Below, piece by piece: positions 7,816-16,411 of a stretch of 64,000 nt of DNA. This DNA comes from Pseudomonas sp. CCI4.2. Lineage in GTDB: Bacteria; Pseudomonadota; Gammaproteobacteria; Pseudomonadales; Pseudomonadaceae. The notes under the pieces were generated by a model that saw only the letters and a program-made list of their open reading frames with translations, was not told the origin of the DNA and did not search any database. The DNA is taken from contig NZ_CP133781.1 of the NCBI RefSeq assembly GCF_034350045.1, positions 3,192,001 to 3,256,000 of the forward strand. Direction: 5' to 3'. How positions within the stretch are numbered: position 1 is the stretch's first letter; the number at the start of each line of letters is the position of its first letter. The position numbers and the translations under genes are program-made.

Positions 7816-8938
7816 GAATCAAAAAGCGGCAATACCAGAACCGAACTTGCAGCACCCCAAAAAGGCAGGTGATGTTGAACCGTTCCCAAGCGGTCGCGTT
7901 ACTTATTTAGCGCCGCTCCCGCTGCCTACTCAAGCGCCCACTCACTGCCCTTATGTCGGTGAGCTAAATGATGTCTATCTGGACTTTGGCCTAGGCTCCC
8001 CGAAGGTTTTTGCATGGCAGGTCACGTTGGGAGCCCCGTTCAATGGTTTCGTACTAACTAGTTTCGTACTACCTTTTCTTTTCGGTTTGATATGCCTCTC
8101 AGTGGGCTATACCTTGCCGAGAGCATGGGAGATGGTGGCAGGTGTTCACCGGGCAATTTTTTCACTATCGGTCGGAGTCGCTCTATTTGTTTCAGCGATG
8201 TCGTTCCTCATCTGGTTCTACGTCCACAACAAATACGAAGAAATCATCCCCACCCGTTTCAATCGCCAACGCCGTGAAGTCTGCTTCATGCCCGAAGACT
8301 ACGAAAAACCCGTCTTCGTCCCGTGGGAATCCTTGTCCGCCTGGGTCATCGAGGCCCAAGGCGCGACTCCGCACGGCGTTCAACGGCAATACGGCATGGG
8401 CTTCGGGTTTTTCTATGACGACCGTGTGGTCAGTATGGAATTTGGCTGTCCTGCGCTGCCCATCGCTATCAGCAACTGGGAAGCGATTCGCGCTTACATG
8501 GAATACGAAGTTCATACCCTAAAAGAAATCGCCGACCCACTGGACCTGCAAGGCCCCGACGATCCGCCCCACGAAGGCATGCACACCTTTCGCAATGCCC
8601 GCGCCCGGTTGCATCAGCAAATCCGCGACAAGCAGCGGGGCTGGGTGTATGGCTTTTTCTGGTACCTGTATCACGTCATGACCTTCTGGACGTTGCCGTT
8701 TTGGCTGTGCGAATGGGAAAACGGCCGCGTTAAGCGCATGGCCCGTAACGCGCTGCCCGACGCCATGCGTGAATGGTCAGAACCTTTACCGAAAAACCAA
8801 TGGGCCAAGCCCAGCCCAGAACTGTTGCGGCTGAGCGCCCAAGTCAACGCCCTGCACAAACGCAACCCGCGACGTTCGATTACCGGGATATTCGCTGAGG
8901 TCTACAGCAGCGAAAATACTGGAAGGCAACGCGCGTGA
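7808..8938 (+). CDS. Putative VasX-type immunity membrane protein, copy 4 of 4
   Basis: This is the last 376-residue tandem copy. Residues 1-82 are identical to copy 1 (through FNGFV), including a long stretch of identical DNA. Residues about 123-139 (GVALFVSAMSFLIWF) also match copy 1. Between them, about residues 83-122 differ (LTSFVLPFLFGLICLSVGY; MVAGVHRAIFSLSV). The mosaic suggests gene conversion or recombination between copies. It ends in YSSENTGRQRA, and the following sequence no longer carries an effector tail. The next gene is an unrelated LysR regulator, so this closes the T6SS cargo module. Confidence 0.76.
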   Translation: MDKNQKAAIPEPNLQHPKKAGDVEPFPSGRVTYLAPLPLPTQAPTHCPYVGELNDVYLDFGLGSPKVFAWQVTLGAPFNGFVLTSFVLPFLFGLICLSVGYTLPRAWEMVAGVHRAIFSLSVGVALFVSAMSFLIWFYVHNKYEEIIPTRFNRQRREVCFMPEDYEKPVFVPWESLSAWVIEAQGATPHGVQRQYGMGFGFFYDDRVVSMEFGCPALPIAISNWEAIRAYMEYEVHTLKEIADPLDLQGPDDPPHEGMHTFRNARARLHQQIRDKQRGWVYGFFWYLYHVMTFWTLPFWLCEWENGRVKRMARNALPDAMREWSEPLPKNQWAKPSPELLRLSAQVNALHKRNPRRSITGIFAEVYSSENTGRQRA

Positions 8939-9163
8939 TGGTTTGTTTGATGTGGTAGGCCAGTCCGGTTTCAACTGAAAGAACAGCGTCGCTGATTTTA
9001 CGACTGCTGCGCAGCCGATCGCGGGCAAGCTCACGAGGCTCGCGCCGTCAGCAGACCGTCTGTGGATTGAAATTGAATTGCGCAAAGAGCCCCAGAAAGC
9101 CGTGCACGGTTTCGCGACCTGGCGCTATCCTGCCGCATCGCGAACTCCCGAGTAACGCCGCCC

Positions 9164-10081
9164 ATGCTGCACAAAAACCTCACCCGCCGTCTGGACCTGA
9201 TCACCCTGCAATTATTTGTGGCGGTGCATGAAGAGGGCACGTTGACCCGTGCGGCGGCGCGGGAGGCGATTGCGGTGTCGGCGGCCAGCAAGCGTTTGAT
9301 GGAGCTTGAAGACGCGCTGGGCATCGGTTTGTTCGTGCGCAACGCCAAAGGCATGGCCCTGACCGCAGCCGGAGAAACCCTGTTGCACCATGCGCGGCGA
9401 ATGCTGTTCGACGTGGAAAAAATGGGCGTCGAACTGGACGAGCATATTCAAGGCGTGCGGGGTTACGTGCGGATGCTGGCGAACCTCTCGGCGATCATTC
9501 AGTTTTTACCGGAAGACCTGCACGACTTCGTTACCGACCACGCGCAAGTAAAAATCGACCTGGAAGAACGGCCCAGCAACGGGGTGGTGCAAGGCATCGT
9601 CGATGGCGTGGCCGACATCGGCATTTGCTCCGAAGACACCGACACCCAGGGCCTGTTCAGCGTGCCTTACCGCCATGACACGCTAGTGGTGGTGATCCGC
9701 AGCGATCATCCACTGGCCGGGCGCGACCACGTGGCGTTCGCCGACACCCTGGATTTCGACCACATCGGGTTGCATGCCGCCAGTTCGATCAACATGCGCA
9801 CCCACGCCGCCGCCCGTGCTTGCGGACGCATACTGCGGCTGAGGATTCATGTGCCGGGTTTTGATGCCGTGTGCCGAATGGTTCAAGCCAACATGGGCAT
9901 TGGTATCTTGCCGCGCAAGGCCTACGAATTGTTTGGTCACTCCCTCGGGCTGACAGCGGTGACGCTCAGTGATGACTGGTCCGAACGCACTTTATTGCTG
10001 GTTGCCCGTGAGTTGAACGCGCTGTCTCCCGTCAGCCGGTCGCTGTTTGATCACCTTAGTCGCCTGGAAACCTTGCGTTAG
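9164..10081 (+). CDS. LysR-family transcriptional regulator
   Basis: A 305-residue LysR-type regulator with an N-terminal winged helix-turn-helix (about 10-70, LQLFVAVHEEGTLTRAAAREAIAVS), then a periplasmic-binding-fold effector domain (about 95-295). It lies 117 bases upstream of, and in the same orientation as, a CoA-transferase / lyase / MFS operon, which it may regulate although it is not divergent from it. The inducer is unknown but could be the organic acid degraded by that operon. The ATG at 9164 follows CGCCGCCC without a strong ribosome-binding site, and the start is supported by the normal LysR N-terminal length. The family is certain, the target is not. Confidence 0.88.
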   Translation: MLHKNLTRRLDLITLQLFVAVHEEGTLTRAAAREAIAVSAASKRLMELEDALGIGLFVRNAKGMALTAAGETLLHHARRMLFDVEKMGVELDEHIQGVRGYVRMLANLSAIIQFLPEDLHDFVTDHAQVKIDLEERPSNGVVQGIVDGVADIGICSEDTDTQGLFSVPYRHDTLVVVIRSDHPLAGRDHVAFADTLDFDHIGLHAASSINMRTHAAARACGRILRLRIHVPGFDAVCRMVQANMGIGILPRKAYELFGHSLGLTAVTLSDDWSERTLLLVARELNALSPVSRSLFDHLSRLETLR

Positions 10082-10198
10082 ACGCTTCGCTTCAATCGTT
10101 CGCGTTTGGCGAACGCTGCTTGCCAACTGACGGTTTGATTATTCGGCGTCCAGTCCTCTAGCCTTGGCTCAAATTCCAAGAACAATGAGGTACTGACC

Positions 10199-11392
10199 AT
10201 GACTGCTCCCCTGAGCGGAATCCGCGTAATCGAGATCGGTACGCTGATTGCAGCCCCTTTTGCGGCGCGCCTGATGGCGGAGTTCGGTGCCGAAGTCATT
10301 AAGATCGAATCGATGGGTCAAGGTGATCCTCTTCGTAAATGGCGAAAGCTCCACGAGGGCACATCCCTCTGGTGGTACCTGCAGTCGCGCAACAAAAAAT
10401 CCCTCGCACTGAACCTCAAATCCCCCGAAGGCATTGCCATCGTCAAGCAACTCGCTGAAAGCACCGACGTGCTGATCGAGAACTTGCGACCCGGCGCGCT
10501 GGAAAAGCTCGGCCTGGGTTGGGATGTACTGCACGCCATCAACCCGAAACTGACGCTGGTGCGCATTTCCGGCTACGGCCAGACGGGCCCTTACCGTGAT
10601 CGACCTGGTTTCGGCGCCATCGGCGAGGCCATGGGCGGGATCCGCTACACCACCGGCACCCCCGGCTCGCCACCGGCCCGGGTCGGCGTCAGCCTCGGTG
10701 ATTCATTGGCGTCAATGCACGCAGTGATGGGCGCGTTGATGGCGTTGCTGCGGGTCAAGACCGGGCAGGGCGATGGACAGATTGTCGATGTATCGTTGGC
10801 CGAAAGCGTGTTCAACGTCATGGAAAGCCTGGTGCCGGAATACGACATGATGGGCCACGTCCGCGAACGCAGCGGCGGTGCTCTGCCCGGTATCGCGCCG
10901 TCCAATACCTACCCGACCGCCGACGGCGCGTATGTGGTGATAGCCGGTAACAGTGACCCGATTTTCAAGCGGCTGATGCAGGTTATCGGCCGCGCGGACT
11001 TGGCGGAAAACCCGAAGTTTGCCCACAACGATGGCCGGGCGTTGCAAAGCAATCTACTTGACGATGCCATTAGCCAGTGGACGATGAGCCAACCCATCGA
11101 CGCCGTGCTGCAAGCGCTGGAAGCCGCTGAAGTGCCGGCCGGCCGTATCTACTCGGTGGCCGACATCGTTGCCGATCCACACTATCAGGCGCGGGGGATG
11201 ATTCTCGACGCGCAATTGCCCGACGGCGCGGCGGTGAAAATGCCCGGTATTGTGCCGAAACTGTCGGAAACCCCCGGTGCAGTGAACTGGCAGGGACCGA
11301 CGCTGGGCCAACACACTGACAGCGTGCTCGACAGCCTGGGCCTTACCGCCGCGGACATCGCCCGCCTTAAGACTGAGGGGGTGGTGCAATGA
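10199..11392 (+). CDS. Family III (CaiB/BaiF) CoA-transferase
   Basis: A 397-residue family III CoA-transferase, cytoplasmic, which moves CoA between acyl-CoA and a free acid. It opens with LSGIRVIEIGTLIAAPFAARL and has the catalytic aspartate in VSLGDSLASM at residue 168, matching Asp169 of formyl-CoA transferase. The stop overlaps the next gene by 4 bases (ATGA), so it is co-translated with an HMG-CoA lyase-like enzyme. The pair probably activates a 3-hydroxy-3-methyl-dicarboxylate (3-hydroxy-3-methylglutarate or citramalate type) as the CoA ester for cleavage. The exact substrate and CoA donor cannot be read from the sequence. The start is preceded by a weak AATGAGG-like site. Confidence 0.85.
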   Translation: MTAPLSGIRVIEIGTLIAAPFAARLMAEFGAEVIKIESMGQGDPLRKWRKLHEGTSLWWYLQSRNKKSLALNLKSPEGIAIVKQLAESTDVLIENLRPGALEKLGLGWDVLHAINPKLTLVRISGYGQTGPYRDRPGFGAIGEAMGGIRYTTGTPGSPPARVGVSLGDSLASMHAVMGALMALLRVKTGQGDGQIVDVSLAESVFNVMESLVPEYDMMGHVRERSGGALPGIAPSNTYPTADGAYVVIAGNSDPIFKRLMQVIGRADLAENPKFAHNDGRALQSNLLDDAISQWTMSQPIDAVLQALEAAEVPAGRIYSVADIVADPHYQARGMILDAQLPDGAAVKMPGIVPKLSETPGAVNWQGPTLGQHTDSVLDSLGLTAADIARLKTEGVVQ

Positions 11393-12327
11393 TTACCGAC
11401 TATTCCGAACGCTTGATTGTCCAGGAAGTTGCCCCCCGCGACGGCCTGCAAATCGAACCGAAGTGGGTCGAAACCGCCGACAAGATCGCATTGATCGACC
11501 AGCTGTCACGGGCCGGATTTTCCCGGATCGAAGCCGGTTCATTCGTCTCCCCCAAAGCCATTCCTGCCCTGCGCGACGGCGACGAAGTGTTTCGCGGCAT
11601 CCAGCGTATACCCGGCGTGATCTACGTTGCTCTGATTCCTAATTTAAAAGGTGCCCAGCGAGCGATAGGCGCGGGCGCCGATGAGCTGAACCTGGTGATG
11701 TCCGCCAGCCAGACCCACAATTTGGCGAACATGCGCATGCGTCGCGAGCAGTCGCTAAGCGGGTTTGGCGACATTGTGGCCTTGGCCCGTGGCACCTCGC
11801 TGAGCCTCAACGGTACGGTGGCTACCACCTTTGGTTGCCCGTTCGAAGGTGTGATTAACGAAGAGCTCGTGCTGCAAATCGTCGACGCCTACCTTGAGCT
11901 GGGCGTGCAAGGCATCACCCTCGCCGACACCACCGGCATGGCCAATCCACGGCAGGTTTACAGGTTGGTGCGGCGGGTGCTGGCCACGGTCCCGCCTGGG
12001 AAATTGACGCTGCACTTTCATAACACCCGCGGCTTGGGCTTGAGCAACGTATTGGCCGCGTATGAAGCCGGTGCACGACGTTTCGATGCTTCTCTGGGCG
12101 GCTTGGGCGGTTGCCCGTTCGCGCCAGGGGCTTCGGGCAACATCTGCACCGAAGACCTGGTGAACCTGTGCGAAGAAATGGGCATTCAGACCGGCATCGA
12201 CCTGCCGCATTTGCTTGAGATGTCGCGCCGCTTGCCCGCGCTGCTGGGTCATGAAATGCCCGGTCAGGTCGCCAAAGCCGGACGCAACAGCGACGTGCAC
12301 CCCGCACCCGACAATTTGCCCACGTGA
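11389..12327 (+). CDS. Hydroxymethylglutaryl-CoA lyase family protein
   Basis: A 312-residue TIM-barrel lyase of the HMG-CoA lyase / DRE metallolyase group, which splits a 3-hydroxyacyl-CoA into acetyl-CoA and a keto acid such as acetoacetate. Visible signatures are RDGLQIE near the N-terminus (metal and substrate site), ADTTGMANP at about 185, HFHNTRGLG with the metal-binding histidines, and the mobile catalytic-cysteine loop GGLGGCPFAPGASGN near 235-250. It is translationally coupled to the upstream CoA-transferase by ATGA overlap and followed by an MFS carrier, forming a take-up, activate and cleave set. Leucine-pathway HMG-CoA lyase normally lies with other liu genes, absent here, so a dedicated hydroxy-acid substrate is more likely. 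Confidence 0.85.
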   Translation: MITDYSERLIVQEVAPRDGLQIEPKWVETADKIALIDQLSRAGFSRIEAGSFVSPKAIPALRDGDEVFRGIQRIPGVIYVALIPNLKGAQRAIGAGADELNLVMSASQTHNLANMRMRREQSLSGFGDIVALARGTSLSLNGTVATTFGCPFEGVINEELVLQIVDAYLELGVQGITLADTTGMANPRQVYRLVRRVLATVPPGKLTLHFHNTRGLGLSNVLAAYEAGARRFDASLGGLGGCPFAPGASGNICTEDLVNLCEEMGIQTGIDLPHLLEMSRRLPALLGHEMPGQVAKAGRNSDVHPAPDNLPT

Positions 12328-12347
12328 CACCGCTTCACGCTTGACCG

Positions 12348-12367
12348 TGGGGGCCACGACGCCCCCA
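12348..12367 (+). other. Perfect hairpin between lyase and MFS genes
   Basis: TGGGGGC / GCCCCCA forms a 7-bp perfect stem around a 6-base loop, 20 bases after the lyase stop. There is no T-run after it, so it is more likely an mRNA-processing or attenuation element than an intrinsic terminator. Confidence 0.35.
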
Positions 12368-12423
12368 TGCCAGACAACAAAAACAATCGGACACCCACGG
12401 GAAGTCCGCCTGGAGACACCGCA

Positions 12424-13776
12424 ATGACTATTTCTGTTTTGAATGCAGACAGCACTCCTGCGCACGTAATCAGCGCTGAAAAAGCCTTGATTAGCAAAGT
12501 CGCCTGGCGCTTGATGCCGCTGATTATGGTCTGTTACCTGTTCGCCTTCTTCGATCGCATTAACATCAGCTTCGCCAAATTCCAGTTACAGACCGACCTT
12601 AGCCTGAGCGACACCGCCTATGGCCTCGGCGCTGGGCTGTTCGTGGTCGGTTATGTGCTGTTTGAAGTGCCGAGCAACATGATGCTGTACAAAGTCGGCG
12701 CCCGGCGTTGGATCGCCCGGATCATGATGTCGTGGGGGGTGGCCACGGCGTTGATGGTGTTTGTGAACACCGAATGGCAGTTCTATGCCCTGCGCTTCGT
12801 TATCGGTGCGATGGAAGCCGGTTTCGCCCCCGGTGTGCTGTTTTACCTGACCCTGTGGTTCCCGCAGCACTATCGCGGGCGGATCACGTCGATGCTGTTT
12901 CTGGCCTCGGCGTTCGCTGGCCTGTTTGGTGCGCCGATTTCCGGTCTGGTGCTGGGGCATCTGGATGGCGTGATGAACATGCGCGGCTGGCATTGGTTAT
13001 TCCTGCTAGGCGGCTTGCCGTGCATTGCGCTGGGGTTGTTAGTGCTGGTGGTGCTCAAGGACAAAATCGCCGACGCCCATTGGTTGACCGCGCCAGAAAA
13101 AAACTACCTGTCGAGCCGAATCGCCCACCACGAACCGCACAAAAGCGGCTCGCTGCTGGCGGCGCTGAAGTTGCCAGGTTTCCTGATGCTTGGGCTGATT
13201 TACTTCCTGATTCAAGTGGCGTCCTACGGCCTGAATTTCTGGGCCCCGCAGTTGATTCGCAGCGCAGGCACTGAAAGCCCGGTGATGATCGGCTTGCTTA
13301 CGGCCATCCCTTACATCTGCGGCGCGATCAGCATGGTGGTGGTTGGGCGTTTATCCGATGCCAGCGGCGAACGTCGCAAGTACGTGGCCGGCTTGGTGGT
13401 ACTGGGCGCGATTGGTTTCTTCAGCGCCGGTGTATTCGCCGATCACACCGTGTTCCTGATTGTCGCGCTGAGCTTGCTCGGCGCAGGCATCGTCGCCTCC
13501 ATCCCGGCGTTCTGGGCCCTGCCGCCAAAGTTGTTGGCTGGAGCCGGCGCGGGTGCTGCGGGAGGTATCGCGGTGATCAACACCCTCGGCCAGTTCGGCG
13601 GCATCGTCAGCCCGGTTATGGTCGGCCGCATCAAAGACCTCACCGGCAGCACCACCCCAGCTCTGTACGTCATCGGCATCGCCTGCTTGCTCGCCGCCGT
13701 GCTGTTGATGTGGGCATTGCCCGCGAAATTGCGTGAGTTGGATAAGACTGTAGGCGCTGCCGAAGGCTGCGAATAA
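12424..13776 (+). CDS. MFS transporter, anion:cation symporter-type
   Basis: A 450-residue major facilitator protein with about 12 membrane helices, of the ACS type (tartrate/phthalate/hydroxyphenylacetate carriers). The N-terminal segment LIMVCYLFAFFDRINISFAK has the family's conserved DRxN motif in helix 1, and VLFEVPSNMMLYKVGARRWIARI is the typical loop 2-3 region. I chose the ATG at 12424, preceded by GGAGA at a good distance, over an in-frame ATG 57 bases upstream. It is the third gene after the CoA-transferase and lyase and probably imports their carboxylate substrate. The family is sure, the substrate is not. Confidence 0.85.
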   Translation: MTISVLNADSTPAHVISAEKALISKVAWRLMPLIMVCYLFAFFDRINISFAKFQLQTDLSLSDTAYGLGAGLFVVGYVLFEVPSNMMLYKVGARRWIARIMMSWGVATALMVFVNTEWQFYALRFVIGAMEAGFAPGVLFYLTLWFPQHYRGRITSMLFLASAFAGLFGAPISGLVLGHLDGVMNMRGWHWLFLLGGLPCIALGLLVLVVLKDKIADAHWLTAPEKNYLSSRIAHHEPHKSGSLLAALKLPGFLMLGLIYFLIQVASYGLNFWAPQLIRSAGTESPVMIGLLTAIPYICGAISMVVVGRLSDASGERRKYVAGLVVLGAIGFFSAGVFADHTVFLIVALSLLGAGIVASIPAFWALPPKLLAGAGAGAAGGIAVINTLGQFGGIVSPVMVGRIKDLTGSTTPALYVIGIACLLAAVLLMWALPAKLRELDKTVGAAEGCE

Positions 13777-13898
13777 GGTCGAAACGACCTTCAGCGGTTT
13801 TAAGACACAATTTACCTGACCCCACCCCGTCGCCTCCCCGAAACTTTGCCCTTGTGCCCCTGTCACTTCAAAAACAGGACAACACAGGGGATCAGGCG

Positions 13899-14801
13899 AT
13901 GCCACGAGCTATCTGGAAAGGCGCGATCAGTTTCGGCTTGGTGCACATACCGGTCGCGCTGGTCTCGGCGACGTCTTCGCAAGGGGTCGATTTCGATTGG
14001 CTCGACAAACGCAGCATGGACCCGGTGGGCTATAAGCGAATCAACAAGGTCACTGGCAAGGACATGACCAAGGAAAACATCGTCAAGGGCGTGCAGTACG
14101 AAAAGGGTCGATACGTCGTGCTCAGCGAAGACGAGATCCGCTCGGCGCACCCCAAATCGACGCAAACCATTGAGATTTTCGGTTTTGTCGACAGCGATCA
14201 AATCCCGCTGCAAAACATCGACACCCCCTATTTTCTGACCCCCGACAAGCGCGGCGAAAAGGTCTACGCCTTGCTCCGTGAAACCTTGGTCGATACCCAT
14301 AAAGTCGCCTTGGCCAATGTGGTGTTGCATACCCGCCAACATTTGGCGGCGGTGATGCCCTTGGATTCGGCCATGGTCCTGGTCATCCTGCGCTGGCCTG
14401 CCGAGGTGCGCGGCCTCGATACGCTGGAGCTGACGGACGCGGTAACCGAGGCAACGTTGAGCAAAAGTGAGCGCGAGATGGCCAAGCGATTGGTCAAAGA
14501 CATGAGCGCCGATTGGGAGCCTGATGAATACCGCGACACCTTCCAGGAAAAGATTATGCAGTTGGTCGAGACCAAAGCCCGGGAAGGAAAAATCGAAGAC
14601 GTCGAAACCGATACCGGCGAAACCGAACGCAAAAGCGCCGATGTCATCGACCTTACCGAATTGCTCAAGCGCAGCCTGGGCGGCAAAACCGCGGCCAAGC
14701 CGGCGAGTAAGGCGCCGGCCAAGCCCGCCGAAAAAGACCCCGCCGACGCACCGGCAAAACGACGAGCACCCCCTCGGAAGAAGACCACTAAAGTGTCTTG
14801 A
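13899..14801 (+). CDS. ku: Ku protein, bacterial non-homologous end joining
   Basis: A 300-residue bacterial Ku homologue, which as a homodimer ring binds DNA double-strand ends and recruits LigD. It begins MPRAIWKGAISFGLVHIPV, the classic bacterial Ku start, with a beta-barrel core to about residue 250 and a lysine/alanine/proline-rich basic tail (KPASKAPAKPAEK) typical of DNA-binding extensions. The ATG at 13899 with GGGGATCAGG upstream is preferred over one 45 bases earlier. It is followed 56 bases later by a LigD-like gene in the same direction, the usual operon. That partner lacks its ligase domain, so Ku here would need a separate ligase. Confidence 0.95.
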   Translation: MPRAIWKGAISFGLVHIPVALVSATSSQGVDFDWLDKRSMDPVGYKRINKVTGKDMTKENIVKGVQYEKGRYVVLSEDEIRSAHPKSTQTIEIFGFVDSDQIPLQNIDTPYFLTPDKRGEKVYALLRETLVDTHKVALANVVLHTRQHLAAVMPLDSAMVLVILRWPAEVRGLDTLELTDAVTEATLSKSEREMAKRLVKDMSADWEPDEYRDTFQEKIMQLVETKAREGKIEDVETDTGETERKSADVIDLTELLKRSLGGKTAAKPASKAPAKPAEKDPADAPAKRRAPPRKKTTKVS

Positions 14802-14857
14802 GCCGAGTTGTCGACTGTTAAGTGCCCCCGTTCCCGTCCAGCGCAAGGTGATGAATG

Positions 14858-16411
14858 ATGCCCAAGCCCTTGAGTGAGTACGCCCGCAAACGCAACTTTG
14901 AGGTGACGTCCGAGCCGTCCGATGACTCTCCGACCCGCAGTCGCAGCAAGGCCTTGAAGTTTGTTATCCACAAGCACGACGCGCGTAATTTGCACTATGA
15001 CTTTCGCCTTGAACTGGAGGGCACGCTAAAAAGCTGGGCGGTGCCGAAGGGCCCCAGTCTGGATCCGAAAAACAAGCGCTTGGCGGTCCAGGTTGAAGAT
15101 CACCCGCTGGGGTACGCGCGCTTTGAAGGCAGCATCCCCGAAGGCCAATATGGCGCAGGTGACGTGATCGTTTGGGATCAAGGCATCTGGCAGCCCCACG
15201 GCGATCCGCGCGCGACCTACAAGGACGGCAAGCTCAAGTTCACCTTGGTCGGTGAGAAGTTGACCGGTGAGTGGGCGCTGGTTCGTACACGTCTTAACGG
15301 CAGCGGCGACAAGGAGCAGTGGTTGTTGATCAAGGAAAAAGACGACATCGCCCGGCCTGGCGACGAATACGACATCGTCGAGGCGCTGCCGAACAGCGTG
15401 ATCAGCGGCAAAAGTGTTGGGGCCAAGCGTCAGCCGCCACGCCCGTCGAAAAGCCTGAGCGCGAAGCCAAAACCCACGGCGCCATCGTCAGCAATCGCCG
15501 CTAAAATCAACGGGAAGGTCATTGTGGCTGGGGTCGGTATCAGCCATCCCGACCGTATTGTCGACAACGAAAGCGGCACGCAGAAAATCCAGGTGGCGCA
15601 GTTTTATGAAGCCATCGCCGACTGGATTTTGCCGCACTTGAAGCAGCGTCCCGTGGCCTTGCTGCGCTGCCCGGAAGGGATTAGCGGTGAACAGTTTTTC
15701 CAGAAACATGCCGATCAACTGGCGATCCCGAATATCAAACAACTGGTCCCCGGACTTGATCCCGGCCATGCGCCGTTGATGGAAATCGACAGAGTACGGG
15801 CGCTGGTCGGCGCCGCGCAGATGGGCACCCTTGAGTTCCATACCTGGGGCGCCACCAGCGACAAGATTGAAACCCCGGACCGGATTGTTCTGGACTTGGA
15901 CCCTGACCCTGCTTTGCCCTGGCGAAGCATGCTTGAAGCGACGCAAATGACCTTGAGCGTACTCGACGAATTAGGGTTGCAAGCATTCCTGAAAACCAGC
16001 GGCGGCAAGGGCATGCACATCATTGTGCCGCTCGCCCGGCACGCGGACTGGGACACGGTCAAAGCCTTCGCCAAGGCCATTGCTCAGTTCATTTCCAGGC
16101 AATTACCCGAGCGCTTCACCGCGACCATGGGCCCGAAGAACCGGGTGGGTAAAATTTTCATCGACTACCTGCGCAACACCCGTGGCGGCAGTACGGTGAG
16201 CGCGTACTCCGCACGCGCCAGACCGGGCTTGCCGGTGTCGGTGCCTATTAGCCGCGACGAACTGAGCGAGCTGAAATCCGCACAGCAATGGACGGTGGGC
16301 ACTATTGAGCAGCGTCTCGACGGTCTTAAAAATGATCCGTGGGCAGGCTACAAAAACCGCCAACGGATTAGTCATAAGATGTGGGTGCAGTTGGGTGTTG
16401 AGGAAGAGTAG
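14858..16411 (+). CDS. ligD: LigD-like repair protein lacking the ligase domain (PE-POL)
   Basis: A 517-residue protein with two of the three LigD domains. The N-terminal 3'-phosphoesterase domain (about 1-160) keeps all expected active-site residues (H40, H46, D48, R50, H82, Y86, matching H42, H48, D50, R52, H84, Y88 of P. aeruginosa LigD). A Pro/Ser/Lys-rich linker (about 180-215) leads straight into the primase-polymerase domain, beginning VAGVGISHPDRIVD, with the metal-binding pair D346 and D348 in LDLDPD, then TSGGKGMHI and the final YSARARPGLPVSVPI region. The roughly 300-residue ATP-dependent ligase domain that normally lies between them in pseudomonad LigD (about 840 residues) is absent, with no lysyl-adenylation KxDG motif. 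It therefore could trim and fill ends but not seal them. The start fits the MxKPLSEYARKR family N-terminus. Confidence 0.9.
   Translation: MPKPLSEYARKRNFEVTSEPSDDSPTRSRSKALKFVIHKHDARNLHYDFRLELEGTLKSWAVPKGPSLDPKNKRLAVQVEDHPLGYARFEGSIPEGQYGAGDVIVWDQGIWQPHGDPRATYKDGKLKFTLVGEKLTGEWALVRTRLNGSGDKEQWLLIKEKDDIARPGDEYDIVEALPNSVISGKSVGAKRQPPRPSKSLSAKPKPTAPSSAIAAKINGKVIVAGVGISHPDRIVDNESGTQKIQVAQFYEAIADWILPHLKQRPVALLRCPEGISGEQFFQKHADQLAIPNIKQLVPGLDPGHAPLMEIDRVRALVGAAQMGTLEFHTWGATSDKIETPDRIVLDLDPDPALPWRSMLEATQMTLSVLDELGLQAFLKTSGGKGMHIIVPLARHADWDTVKAFAKAIAQFISRQLPERFTATMGPKNRVGKIFIDYLRNTRGGSTVSAYSARARPGLPVSVPISRDELSELKSAQQWTVGTIEQRLDGLKNDPWAGYKNRQRISHKMWVQLGVEEE

Larger units (their letters stand above)
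4073..8938 (+). repeat. Tandem array of four 1245-bp effector-tail plus immunity units
   Basis: Gene starts at 4073, 5318, 6563 and 7808 are spaced exactly 1245 bp apart with no length drift. The duplicated unit begins at the effector tail (3987-4080, copies at 5232, 6477 and 7722), covers the immunity gene and ends with a 31-base junction. The tail and most of the gene are highly conserved, while the central segment encoding the membrane helices is divergent. Confidence 0.9.

Noticed and set aside
4073..8938. CRISPR array or phage tandem repeat
   Set aside because: The period is 1245 bp and each unit encodes an intact 376-residue protein. Repeat length and coding nature rule out CRISPR.
10095..10116. 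Hairpin CGTTCGCGTTTGGCGAACG as terminator of the LysR gene
   Set aside because: The stem is good but no T-run follows, so termination is not supported.
11755..12465. A 236-codon minus-strand frame over the HMG-CoA lyase gene
   Set aside because: It lies opposite a lyase with diagnostic motifs, has low-complexity His/Arg/Gln-rich translation, and no ribosome-binding site or partner.
13863..14846. A 327-codon minus-strand frame over ku
   Set aside because: Full overlap with an unmistakable Ku gene. The translation is not protein-like, with many Phe/Gly/Arg repeats. Shadow frame.
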